A DNA stretch of 64,000 nt from Echinarachnius parma. Taxonomy: Eukaryota; Echinodermata; Echinoidea; Clypeasteroida; Echinarachniidae. The notes beneath the pieces were generated by a model that saw only the letters and a program-made list of their open reading frames with translations, was not told the origin of the DNA and did not search any database. Location: positions 1 through 64,000 of the forward strand of contig JBAMJV010001800.1 of NCBI GenBank assembly GCA_037951105.1, written 5' to 3'. Shown here in pieces: positions 46,884 through 56,830 of this stretch (within the stretch, counting starts at the first letter, position 1; the number at the start of each line of letters is the position of its first letter). The translations under genes and the position numbers were made by a program.

Positions 46884-47604
46884 TTAATTTGTTTTACAAG
46901 CTCTACACTTACATTGTGCTTCTCTTACATACTCGAAAACACGTTTGTGATCACACAGAATTTCTCTTCAGTGAAACCTGTGTATAATGACCATCTGTAA
47001 AGAGAAAAAAGAAAAGTGGCCACTGAAGACAGGTGACCTCTGTCTACAGGTGACTGTAAAGACATTTATTTATTTTGGTATACATTTCAAACTGATCAGC
47101 AGCAGTGCTGAAAGGATCAGTGTACATTGAACATCAAAACATACATAGTATAAATAATACAATATATAGCAATTCTTACATTCAAAATTCAAATGAATTG
47201 TAACATTAATGTTAAGTACAAAATTTACAGAATTAAATCACTATAATATCAACAAAGCTACACTACACAAAGAACAAATATCAAATCATTGTGCATGTTT
47301 ATGTATTACCCTTTTTGTGATGTGGGGTAATTCAGATTGAAAAAAAGAATTACATGTAAGTGAACATAATAAAAGATGAAACTTCTTTTTGTATTGCACT
47401 GCTTGAGAAATGTTCATTTGTCCGACAGTGAGTTTTAACATCAAAGATGGTCTGTGTATCTTGAATGAAAAATGATCTCATTTATATATCAAGATTTTAT
47501 TAGAGCAAAGGATGATAGACAAGACTCAATTTTGTCCATTGTCTGGCTTGGGAATTGATATAGACTAATCTTGACACGCAGTGGCGTAACTACAGTTGAG
47601 GAGG

Positions 47605-47797
47605 GAGGGGGAGGAGGGAGGGGGAGGGGGAGGGGGAGGGGGAGGGGGAGGGGGAGGGGGAGGGGGAGGGGGAGGGGGAGGGGGAGGGGGAGGGGGAGGG
47701 GGAGGGGGAGGGGGAGGGGGAGGGGGAGGGGGAGGGGGAGGGGGAGGGGGAGGGGGAGGGGGAGGGGGAGGGGGAGGGGGAGGGGGAGGGGGAGGGG
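47605..47797 (+). repeat. (GGGGGA)n minisatellite, about 190 bp
   Basis: About 32 perfect copies of a 6-bp unit, G-rich on the plus strand. Glycine-, proline- and Arg-Gly-rich open frames on both strands are artefacts. The G5 tracts could form G-quadruplexes. Confidence 0.97.
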
Positions 47798-48690
47798 GGC
47801 ATGAGAGGGGCACATGACCCTAATAATTTGAAGAAAAAAACACAGCAAATATAAGAGGAAACTCTGTGTAAAAATGAAGAACTAGGTAATGTGTGCTGCC
47901 CCCAATCATGTACATGTATGCAGTACCCCCCCCCCCCTCAATCAGTCCCACCATGGTACAACACTGTTGACATATGTGTATCTTGCTCATTATGACTGTC
48001 CATTCCTTGCTACATGTATGTCTTATGTGAAAAATTATTGCATCTTTCAATTTGAACTTACTGTACAAATTAAAGTGTTTTGTGCATTACATGTACATGT
48101 ACATGGTATTACCCATCATTCGCTGCGTAGATCAGCATAAAGTTCTTTTGTTCAGGTGGGTTCATGAATAGAGTATCCCCCTCCCCCCCCCCCCCCCCCA
48201 ACAAAAAGCATCACTTTAATTACAGATATGTACGTCAGTGCGATCACTGCACTTCAAAATGATGTTATTTTAATTTTAATATACATTGCGGAATGATGAC
48301 ATTGAGAATAGTTTACCAGACTCAATTTTGTTGATTGTCTGGCCCGAGTATTGACTTGCAGTCATTGACATTGAGTATGGAGAAGGGTGTACTGCACACG
48401 TATGCATCTCTTTCTTAGGAAGTAGGAACCAGCTACATGTGCAAAGTTGTGTGCACGATTGTGGCATCAGTGCAGATGTACTCATTTTCAGTTTAAATCT
48501 AGTATTATTTGATTCAAGATATATACTTGTATTCAGTCTTGGATTGATTTGTATATTAATTATATTTTTCTTTATTTTAATCTACAGAATCAACGAGGTC
48601 AATGGAATAAACTAAAAACCTTTACAAATTTGTAAACAAATTCAAAAATTTCATACATTTATTCATTTTGTCTTTTATTCCAAACTGCAG
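47798..48690 (+). other. Intron immediately upstream of the first secure MICAL coding exon
   Basis: C-runs at 47926 and 48187. GACTCAATTTTGTYSATTGTCTGG occurs at about 47523 and 48320, a local duplication spanning the (GGGGGA)n block. Ends in the polypyrimidine tract and acceptor at 48690. Confidence 0.6.
48590..48612 (+). pseudogene. Possible relic of the MICAL exon start upstream of the real exon
   Basis: Behind a tctacag acceptor-like site, AATCAACGAGGTCAATGGA resembles the codons for INGVNG in the true exon (ATCAACGGGGTCAACGGAG). About 17 of 21 positions agree. It is very short and lies in AT-rich sequence, so chance is possible; it is listed because the two downstream exons also have upstream relics. 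Confidence 0.25.
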
Positions 48691-48706
48691 TTACTCCAAG
48701 CCCACC

Positions 48707-48994
48707 ATGCCGGGCATCAACGGGGTCAACGGAGTCAAGGTGGAGTCCCAATCAAACGAGAAGGACGCCCTCTACGACCAGTTTGTGCAGGCGGGCACCT
48801 TCCAGGGCATCTTCAAGACCTTCTTCGACCTGTGCGCGGCGTTGGACATCAAGCCCTTTGCGGACCACCGCAACTTCTACCAGCGGTTCAAGGCGCAGCT
48901 GCAGTCGTGGAAGGCGGTGTCGCTCTGGAGCAAACTGGACAAGCGGGCCAACCGCAAGGAATACAAGAAGGGCAAAGCGTGCAGCAACACAAAT
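48707..48994 (+). CDS. MICAL: MICAL N-terminal coding exon (F-actin monooxygenase)
   Basis: This exon encodes the first 96 residues if translation starts at the ATG at 48707, which has a strong context (CCACC before the ATG). MICAL proteins use FAD, NADPH and O2 to oxidise actin methionines and so disassemble filaments in the cytosol, downstream of semaphorin-plexin signalling. The family's N-terminal helical region is clear: DQFVQAGTFQGIFKTF at about residues 24-39, then LDIKP, NFYQRFKAQLQSWKA, LWSKLDKRANRKEYKKGKAC and SNTN at the end. An acceptor (ctgcag) ends at 48690 and a perfect donor GTAAGT starts at 48995, leaving phase 0. The 16 exon bases before the ATG are open in frame, so an upstream coding exon is possible. 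The exon is GC-rich against AT-rich flanks. Three partial copies of its 3' end follow. Which vertebrate paralogue (1, 2 or 3) it matches is not resolvable here. Confidence 0.95.
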
Positions 48995-49084
48995 GTAAGT
49001 TAGTGGGGATGTGTGTTGATGTGTTTGTTTGCTCATGTTTGATTTATATAGATCTGTATGAAATTATTAGTGGAGAAAGAATTT

Positions 49085-49159
49085 GATAAGAAATCCTTGG
49101 TGGACAAGAGGGCAAACCGGAAGGGGTACAAGAAGGGGAAAGCGTGCAGCAACACAAAT
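49085..49159 (+). pseudogene. Truncated MICAL exon copy 1 (3' half plus donor)
   Basis: This tandem copy carries the last 60 or so bases of the exon 48707-48994 and the start of its intron. It still reads LVDKRANRKGYKKGKACSNTN, with Glu changed to Gly, and ends in the same AAAT|GTAAGT donor. No good acceptor precedes it. If the true donor were skipped, the frame would stop right after the donor (GTA AGT TAG), so this copy cannot extend the protein from there. Confidence 0.85.
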
Positions 49160-49244
49160 GTAAGTTAGTGGGGATGTGTGTTGATGTGTTTGTTTGCTCA
49201 TGTTTGATTTAATATCTGTATAAAATTATTAGTGGAGAAAGAAT

Positions 49245-49321
49245 TTGATAAGAAATCCTTGGTGGACAAGAGGGCAAACCGGAAGGGGTACAAGAAGGGC
49301 AAAGCGTGCAGCAACACAAAT
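49245..49321 (+). pseudogene. Truncated MICAL exon copy 2 (3' half plus donor)
   Basis: Nearly identical to copy 1, displaced by 162 bp. It reads LVDKRANRKGYKKGKACSNTN and keeps a perfect GTAAGT donor at 49322. Upstream and downstream intron sequence is duplicated too, showing a simple tandem array rather than an inserted retrocopy. Confidence 0.85.
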
Positions 49322-49404
49322 GTAAGTTGGTGGGGATGTGTGTTGATGTGTTTGTTTGCTCATGTTTAATTTATGTCTGTATAAAATTATTAGTGGAGAA
49401 AGAA

Positions 49405-49482
49405 TTTGATGAGAAATCCTTGGTGGACAAGAGGGCAAACCGGAAGGAGTACAAGAAGGGGAAAGCGTGCAGCAACACAAAT
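49405..49482 (+). pseudogene. Truncated MICAL exon copy 3 (3' half plus donor)
   Basis: The last copy of the 161-165 bp array. It keeps NRKEYKKGKACSNTN, with the ancestral Glu present in the real exon but absent from copies 1 and 2, and a GTAAGT donor at 49483. The array then ends at the foldback repeat beginning at 49533. Confidence 0.85.
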
Positions 49483-49532
49483 GTAAGTTTAATAGTGGGG
49501 ATGTTATCATTTTATGTGTTGATGTATTTAAT

Positions 49533-49861
49533 CAGTGCTCGACATTAACTTTCTTTTCTTTCTCTTCAGGCCATCAAAATCCTGAATGTAAACATTTTTG
49601 ATGGCACAAAAAAAAAAATATATACAAAAACAAATTATATCTTTATAAAGTAACCAATAGAAGTATGTTTTCTGTAAATGATTTCAATAAAACAGAAAAA
49701 GTTTGTGACAGTCTCATTTTGGACTTGTTGCCTGCACTGTTTAAATTGCTGAAGCATTTTGGTGGCCCGATCAGCCCACCAAAATCATATTTTTTGTTCA
49801 TTTTTTAGTGGCCCGACATCCATTTTTTTGTGGCCCCGGGCGACTGGGCCGCTGCTAATGG
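49533..49861. mobile_element. Copy of the GCTCGACA foldback family, right end truncated
   Basis: Left end CAGTGCTCGACATTAAC; interior GGTGGCCCGATCAGCCCACC; the right side stops at GCCGCTGCTAATG without the GTCGAGCACTG terminus. TTTAAT flanks both sides (left ending 49532, right from about 49862). It directly abuts the exon-fragment array. Confidence 0.65.
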
Positions 49862-51229
49862 TTTAATGTTTGGTTGTATGCCATTGAGCTTTTCTGAGCT
49901 GTGCGTGGCGTTGTCATAAAAGAGAGTATGAATGCCCTATCCTGCGTCCCAATGTGAATGTGGATTTCGATTTATGGAGGTCTGCCAGGGATGACATAAT
50001 GAGAAATTGATGATGGCTCGATCATGTTATTGAAAATATTGGAGCCTATGCTGTGCTGTTTTGGAATTGGATAGATATATATAGGGGTCGCTGACTGACC
50101 TACATATGATGAGCTCACTTCCAAAAGGCGCTAAATCCACTTTCCATAAAAATTGAGTTAACAATACATGTATAATCTACGTAGCTATCTAGGAATCCAC
50201 ATTTTACAACAAATAACTCACTCAAAATAAAAAATATAGTAAGTTCAAGTTTTATATTCCCATAGGCACGTGTACAAAGTGGGACAAAGAAACCTGTTTT
50301 CCTCGGAAGTTGAAAAAGTGGATTTAGCGCCTTTTGGTTGAAGGAAACTTCCTGTAATTAATACAAAGTTCTGGTTTCCTCTACATGGTTTTAGAAAGTT
50401 CGAGTCATGCATTAATTATCAACCATCATACGAAAACAAATCCACAACAAACTTAATTTTGTTAGTTTTGGTAGACATTTTCGTGGAATTGCCCATAACA
50501 CTGTTTTTAACTAATTAGGGAAACATTTGAAAAAATCAAAACCCATTTCATTTTCAAGCCAAACAATTGAGGTACAAGAGAAATGTGGAAGCTCCAAGTG
50601 ATTTTGGTTGAATTTGACAAAGTTAATGGCTAGATCACTTTAAAGGTGAATGACAGTAGTGGGAAACGCCCCACCCCCTAAAAATGAAATGTACGCTCTT
50701 AATACCAACCATGTGAAAGAATATAGTTTTACTAATATGGGATTATAAAAATTTGGCCAAGAAACCGCCTACTAATTGATATATTTGCAAAATTATAAAT
50801 TGATCTGTTGCGGATAGATATCGCCAACGCGGAATCGCGCATACGCTACGTGCAATTTGACCACGTGCACTCGCTATGTATACGGTCTTGTCCCCAGCTT
50901 GTCGATATCTCCAGTCCAGCGCTAGCAGCGCTGACAGGTGCGAACGGGCGGTGGATTTATACATTTCACGGGCGGGTATTGGATTTCTTTCGATATTTCT
51001 GCAATTAACGCATCGTTAGGTTCGGATTTTACCACACAAGCCCTTTTTAGATATATTCAACAATATTGATCAATATAGATGTATTCGGCCACTTTCCTGA
51101 AACTGGACTTGGGCTTCACCTTGTGCACACTGTAATTGCCATCTCCACATTCCTGACGAAAGATGCATTGCTGCTGAGATGACAATATAATTTTAATATC
51201 ATCTCCTAGATGTTACATCAATCATATTT
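49862..51229. other. Intron, no gene
   Basis: Inverted AGGCGCTAAATCCACTTT (50127) and AAAGTGGATTTAGCGCCTTT (about 50314) frame a foldback of about 200 bp. A GC-rich stretch at 50815-50970 contains CAGCGCTAGCAGCGCTG. No coding evidence. Confidence 0.55.
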
Positions 51230-51454
51230 TGGTAACACATTATCCATAACCTTGAGGGCTAAAGGTGCCATTATGTCTGACACACAAACACACACAGACA
51301 CACCCACACACCTACACATACATGTATAGACACAAACACAGACAAGCAGACAACTTCCTCTTTTTCCTTCACACACACACAAACACATAATTTACACCAA
51401 TCATTCTCTAGGTAACACATATTTTCCATATCCTTGGGCCCTGAAGATGTCATT

Positions 51455-51778
51455 GGCCCGGATTCACAAAGGAGGTTTGTAGGAGGTTTGTACAAACCAT
51501 GGTTTATCCATGGTCTACATCTATGGAGTGCTGCTCGTATACAAGTAAAACAAATTATAATTTCTAATGATATGACTGTTAGTGCTTGCTAACAAGCAAA
51601 TTTCACCATGTGAGAAGACAAACATTTATTTGGTGCATTTTGTAAATGTGTACCATCAACATTGTTAGCAAGCAAGGAGTTTACATTCTTTCTCCATCAG
51701 TTTACAAATGGCACTCCATAGATGGATAAACCATGGTTTGTACAAACCTCCTACAAACCTGCTTTGTGAATCCGGGCC
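51455..51778. mobile_element. Foldback element (324 bp), GGCCCGGATTCACAAAG ends, ATT duplication
   Basis: Inverted arms about 75 bp long (GGCCCGGATTCACAAAG, TTTGTACAAACCATGG, CCATAGATG) are flanked by ATT. The host repeat unit at about 53368 reads GATGTCATTATGTCTG without insertion, confirming the 3-bp duplication. Confidence 0.92.
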
Positions 51779-52161
51779 ATTATGTCTGTTGGGGCAACCT
51801 AAATTAAATCCACCACCATTCACTGATGTGACAGTTATCATTTCCATACAGTCACATGGACTTTGCCATCTTCATGAATACAATATATTTACATGATGTA
51901 TACTGGCCTTGTTGTTCTATATCGTTACACAACCGTTGTACACTCCTCAACCTACATAATAATGTTCGTACCGGTGATACATTGTACACCTAATGAATAC
52001 ATCACACATTGTACAGCCACACACCTTTGATGGCTATATTTTATTTACACTTCTTTGCCCCTACTAGCATCATTACAGATGTCATTATAGTATGTTGGGG
52101 CAACCGAAATTAAATAGTTCAACATCCATTTACCTTACATTTATCTGGTCCATGATGGAAA

Positions 52162-52740
52162 GGTCACAAATGCTCCGATTTGGGATACGGCGCCCGTACG
52201 ATGCCACTTTTAGGTGAAATCTTGCGGGAGTCTCGCGGTGCCCGCAAGGGTGCCGTGGCTATCGTGTGGGCGCTGTTGCATTTTTCCTCGCCGTATGATG
52301 TCAAAAAATTGTTTAACGCGGAGTTAAAAAAAAAAATGCATCGTACGATTTTGTACGTGCCGTAAGCCCGTAGACACTTCGTAGAGAGCATTGCACAGGC
52401 ACCGCACGGGCACTGCACGTGCCCAGCACGGGCCCAGCACGGACACCGTAGCCTTTTTTCTAATATCGTTCGATTTTGCGACTGAATTTGGGGCCATTCA
52501 AATCGCACAATATCGTAAGAGTATATTGCGATACCCGTACGGGTCCTGTAAGGCGTTCGTACGAGCGCTCAGATTGTATGTACGGGAGCCGGGCGATTTA
52601 AGTTTGCTTGAACTCCCAAAATCATTGTACGGTCCCCAGCAAATATGTGACCGCTACACAAAGATATTGCAGACATCGTACGATATCCCAACTCCACGAA
52701 ATCGTAAAAAAATTGTACGGCGCCCGGAGCATTTGTGACC
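52162..52740. mobile_element. GC-rich foldback element (579 bp), GGTCACAAATGCTCCG ends
   Basis: Perfect 16-bp inverted ends GGTCACAAATGCTCCG, continuing imperfectly through CGGCGCCCGTACGAT. The interior has repeated GTGCCCGTGCGGTGCC-like and TCGTACG motifs. No duplication is clear. The 114-115 residue frames on both strands come from low stop frequency. Confidence 0.85.
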
Positions 52741-52754
52741 TAGGCATTAATTAA

Positions 52755-53114
52755 AGGGGACCACCAGGCAAAGAACAACGCATAATTATATGTTTTGGTA
52801 CCGTTTTATGATATCAAATAGATAACCAACATTTTGCAAAGGGTTGTGTAATTCATAAACAAAGCAATTCATTTTCACCACTTACGGAACCACTACTATT
52901 TCCTGGTTCCATACGGGCCAACATTTGCGAGTGCGCCGATGCTATTCACGCGTATGTCACACATTAGTATTCGCGATTCAGACCGTATGAACGCATGCTT
53001 TAGAATGGTGATGCGTTTTTCAATTATATATTTTTGTGAACTAATTGATGGAATGGAATACTAAAGATGTTACCTTTCATTTATAAGAATATTATTTTTG
53101 GGTGGTGGTACCCT
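52755..53114. mobile_element. TTAA-flanked element, AGGGTACCACCACCC family, copy 3 (reversed)
   Basis: TTAA at 52751-52754 and 53115-53118. It starts AGGGGACCACCAGGCAAAG and ends GGGTGGTGGTACCCT, the reverse of the other two copies. It lies 14 bp from the element at 52162-52740. Confidence 0.9.
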
Positions 53115-53899
53115 TTAATGTTTTTTTTATTATCCAACCCTTGTACTGTACACTCCTACACTTTATGATGTTCATACAGGGTGTAATACATAAATACATA
53201 CCTTAGACATACCACAGAAAGAAACCTAATAATTTATACAAGCACACATTGTACAGACATTCCTTTTGATGACAGTATTTTATTTATACATGTACCTCAT
53301 TGCCCCCAAGCGTCATTATAGCAATCATTCTTCAGATAACAGCATATTTCCCATAACCTTGGGCCCTAAAGATGTCATTATGTCTGTTGGGGGCAGCCTA
53401 AATTGAATCCACCACCATTCATTGACGGTTTATCTTTCTCTCGCGTGAAAAGCGACAAATTACAATCACCATGTACATACAACTCCAATGGCCCTTACAT
53501 TTACAAATACATGGAGATGCACACTGTACACCCACTGTATACCGTGTGCCTCATCATGTACATGGTATATAACATGTGAATTTGCAGTACTTGTACAAGA
53601 AAGCTTGAAATTGAAGTTCCTTGCTTGTACACGAGTGAATGTGTAAGCTAACAGATCTATAGAAATCAAACACAATCATCACATGACCCCACATTTACAC
53701 AATTTGTACTTGTCTCGCCCCCTGAATCATTACATAAATTCTCCACTAAATTCTGTAACCTTGAGCCCCTGAAGATGCCATTAATATGTATGTTGGGGCA
53801 GCATACACATATTCGTAAATTGAATTCATGAAGAGTCAATACACCCCCCCCCCCCCCCCCCCCACTCCCCTCAGTCCAGCAGAATGTTGACAATACCAT

Positions 53900-55140
53900 A
53901 TCATTATGTGTTTTTGGTTGTCTCTTGTTAAAAGATGTTACTAATAATGCAGTTCATAATGTGATGAGCAGATCAGTAAGTTGTGTATAAAGGCCTGATT
54001 CCTCCTCAGGAATCAATTTGACATGAAGATGAAATAGCTCAAGTGCAAATATATGATACTTGTCTAGGTATGTGGGAGAAAGTACTATGTATCCATATTC
54101 CATATTTAAGGCAAATGATGTACAAAACTTTACCTGTACATTACATTAACTTGAATACCCCAGACCCCCTCCCACCCCATGTCAAGCAGTTTTCTGTTGT
54201 CATGACCTTATGATCAGTGTGTGTTTGAATGTCTGGGAGTTGAAAGATGTTCTCTCCTATCCTGAGCAGTTCATAATGTGGTGAGCAGATCATTGGATTC
54301 ACATACACTGTAATGTACATATGGTCGGTATATGACTATCAAGCCCTAAATATCTCCCATCAGTACTTTGAAAGCCTGTTTCATGTATTCTAGAGTGCAT
54401 TTCAAATTTACATTGCATTCTATCTCCCCTCCAGCCTGCACCCTCCTCCCCCCTTCCAGCATTTCAATTTTTTGTTGACATGACCTTAGGTAGGATGTGT
54501 GTTTGATTGTCTGTGAGTTGAAAGATGTTCTCTGCTATCCTGTGCAGTTCATACTGTGAAGTGTGATGAGCAGATCATTAGATTCACATACACTGTAATG
54601 TACACAGGTCTGCATACTACATACTATATTGAGTCCTAATTCCCCATTGAGTAGTTTGAAAGCCTAGATCATGTATTCTAGAGAGCATTTCAAGTTTACA
54701 TTGCATTCTATCTCCCCTCCAGCCTGCACCCTCCTCCCACTTCAGCATTTCAATGTTTTGTTGACATGACCTTAGTTAGGATGTACGTTTGAATGTCTGT
54801 GAGTTGAAAGATGTTCTCTGCTATCCTGAGCAGTTCATACTGTGATGAGCAGATCATTAGATTCACATACACTGTAATGTACACAGGTCTGCATACTCCA
54901 TACTATATCGAGTCCTAATTCCCCATTGAGTAGTTTGAAAGCCTAGATAAGGTATTTTAGAGAGCATTTCAAATTTACATTACATTTGATCTCTCCTGCA
55001 CCAACCTCCCCCCTTCCAGCGCTTCACATTTTTGTTGACATGACTTTCAAGGGTATGTGTGTTTAATTGTCTGTGAGTTGAAAGATGTTCTCTACTAGCA
55101 TGTGAAATTCATAAATGTGATGAGGGAATGGTAGATTCAT
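53900..55140. repeat. Tandem array, unit about 276-312 bp, five copies, just upstream of the Rossmann exon
   Basis: AAAGATGTTCTCT landmarks at 53930 (diverged), 54242, 54520, 54805 and 55081. The units share CATACACTGTAATGTACA, GTAGTTTGAAAGCCTAG and CTCCCCTCCAGCCTGCACCC. The array ends about 120 bp before the decayed exon copy. Confidence 0.9.
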
Positions 55141-55259
55141 TTACTGTAATGTAGTATAGCATGCATCTGGATCGGCATACAATTTTTAAAGTATTAAGCA
55201 GTTTTCAGCAGTATTTTTTTCTTCATTTTCTCAATTCTAATTTTGATCAACTTTTTCCA

Positions 55260-55350
55260 GTCTTTATCATTTAAGCTGGCCCATGCGGTCTTCAAACGGC
55301 CATTGAGTGCGCCATGCTCCGTACGAAAGTGATGATCGTCGAGAAACTTG
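55260..55350 (+). pseudogene. Decayed upstream copy of the MICAL Rossmann exon
   Basis: Behind ctttttccag the sequence follows the first half of exon 55441-55648. In the exon frame it reads VFII, stop (TAA at 55272-55274), [24 protein letters not shown] and then LEY before homology is lost. The stop replaces the first Gly of the FAD motif, and one base is missing at the acceptor junction. The copy has no donor. It is a dead partial tandem copy with unit length about 181 bp. Confidence 0.9.
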
Positions 55351-55440
55351 AATACTTGCGTGCTCATTTATTTGTTTGTACATGATGTTATGGTAATCAT
55401 TCTATCATTTTTATTCTCTCTTTTATTACTACTTTTTCAG

Positions 55441-55648
55441 GTCTTCATCATTGGGGCTGGCCCGTGCGGCCTGCGCACGGCCATCGAGTGCGCCATGCTC
55501 GGGGCAAAAGTGGTGATCGTCGAGAAACGGGCGAGCTTCTCGCGCAACAACGTCCTCCATCTCTGGCCCTTCCTCATCACCGATCTACGCAACCTCGGCG
55601 CCAAGAAGTTTTTTGGCAAGTTCTGCGCCGGGGCTATCGATCATATCA
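55441..55648 (+). CDS. MICAL: MICAL FAD-binding (Rossmann) coding exon
   Basis: This is the second secure coding exon, 208 nt: 69 codons plus the first base of a split serine codon. Numbered from the ATG at 48707 it covers residues 97-165. The dinucleotide-binding motif GAGPCG is at 101-106, the beta-strand ending in the acidic FAD-ribose ligand (VVIVEK, Glu124) follows, and the MICAL hallmark [11 protein letters not shown] is at 130-140. It ends with [19 protein letters not shown] pyrimidine tract and cag acceptor end at 55440 and a GTAAGT donor starts at 55649. The join to the previous exon, SNTN to [10 protein letters not shown], matches the family with no gap. All expected FAD-site residues are intact. 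A decayed copy lies 181 bp upstream. Confidence 0.96.
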
Positions 55649-55874
55649 GTAAGTTTTGAAGGCTTTAGTCATTATCTGTTCGATTCCCTTTTTTTTTTTT
55701 TAAGTTAAGATTACAGATTAATAACCTAGCATTGCAACTAGGAGAAATTCTTTTTTCGTAATTTTCAGTGCCTGGAAACTTTCCAGAGGCATGTGAAGGC
55801 TTTTTTTATTTACCCAAAGCTATTAATATAATTGTATGATGCTCAATTTTCAATACTGTTGAATGTTCTTTATT

Positions 55875-55990
55875 TTTGTGAGTGTCGTAGCGCCTTGAGT
55901 AATTTTTTTTTTAGATAAGTGCGCTATATAAGTTCTTATATTATTATTATTCTACCTGGGATAAGTATTTATATTATTATTATTATTATT
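55875..55990 (+). repeat. SINE/LINE-like tail (TGCGCTATATAAG then (ATT)n)
   Basis: GTAGCGCCTTGAGTAA, AAGTGCGCTATATAAG and (TTA)n resemble the conserved 3' tail of repeats widespread in aquatic animals, forward orientation; compare 22038-22110 in reverse. Confidence 0.6.
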
Positions 55991-56499
55991 ATTATTAATA
56001 GAGGTTTCAAAGACATTTTTAGCCCCCCTACAAAAAAAAAAAAAATAGTTTGGTCAAAACAAAAGAAAAGGCTGGCCAAAACAAAAAAAAGTTCAGTTTG
56101 TAAATAAAAACAACAGTATAAGTACAGGTCTGCATAAGCCATAAAACAAAACATGATATTCAGATTTATAAACCAGCTGTGTTGATTGTCGAAAACAGTC
56201 ACAGGGCATCTCGCCGTGTAATGAGCTATATGAAGGCTGGTCTTTCAGGATCTCGTTTGCACACGGCACTCAAAATGTTAGTTTCAGCGATCCAGCGGAG
56301 CTACGAGATTTTGCGAGACCCTGACACCCTCTGTTGAATCAGGTGACCACTCCAATGACGTCATTTATCATGGAAGCATACAGGGGTAAGTGTATTCTTC
56401 AGATTCTGCTCTTCATTTTGATATATAATATGATATATTTGCGAATTTATTGCGCTTTTGATTATTTGTTATATTTAGGGTCCTGTTTTAATGAATATT

Positions 56500-56830
56500 G
56501 AGGCTAACTTTCGCAGTGGTATTTCCTTTTTTGGCTCCTGACCCGATTACGAATCGTATCAAAATTGTTTTTGTGTCCCGACGAAAAAAACATTCGATAG
56601 TTCATCATATCTGAAAATCTTCGAGACGCAAAAATGTTGTCACTTACTTTTTAATCATACAAAATGGACAAAATTACGAGAAAATTAGCTTTTTGCCGGA
56701 AGTTCACACCGTCACAGCCTATGAGCAGTGCCGTCATGGCTCGACAATTCCGCAATTCCGTGTAATCGCCGGGCGAAAGTTGGTGCGAAGAAATGTATGT
56801 AGTCCCATTCGCCCGTTTTTGTGCTGTTTA
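56500..56830. repeat. Dispersed repeat sharing TTGGCTCCTGACCCGATTA with 60705
   Basis: TTTGGCTCCTGACCCGATTA, ATCTGAAAATCTTCGAGACG and GACGCAAAAATGTTG have counterparts at 60700-60830 (GTTGGCTCCTGACCCGATTA, GACGCAAAAATTGTAAG). Boundaries are unresolved. A perfect CRE TGACGTCA lies just before it at about 56356. Confidence 0.55.

Larger units (their letters stand above)
51230..53850. repeat. Tandem units (TAACCTTGGGCCC...TGTTGGGGCAACC) interrupted by three elements
   Basis: Landmarks CCATAACCTTGRGSCC, GATGTCATTATGTCTGTTGG and AATCCACCACCATTCA recur near 51245, 51430, 52070, 53345 and 53765. Elements at 51455-51778, 52162-52740 and 52755-53114 are inserted into the array. CA-rich microsatellite lies at 51277-51385. 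Confidence 0.75.

Noticed and set aside
47489..47848. Long proline/leucine-, glycine- or Arg-Gly-rich open frames
   Set aside because: They are translations of the (GGGGGA)n minisatellite in six frames, with no coding signature.
48783..49036. Other-frame ORFs over the first secure MICAL exon on both strands
   Set aside because: Shadows of a GC-rich true exon.
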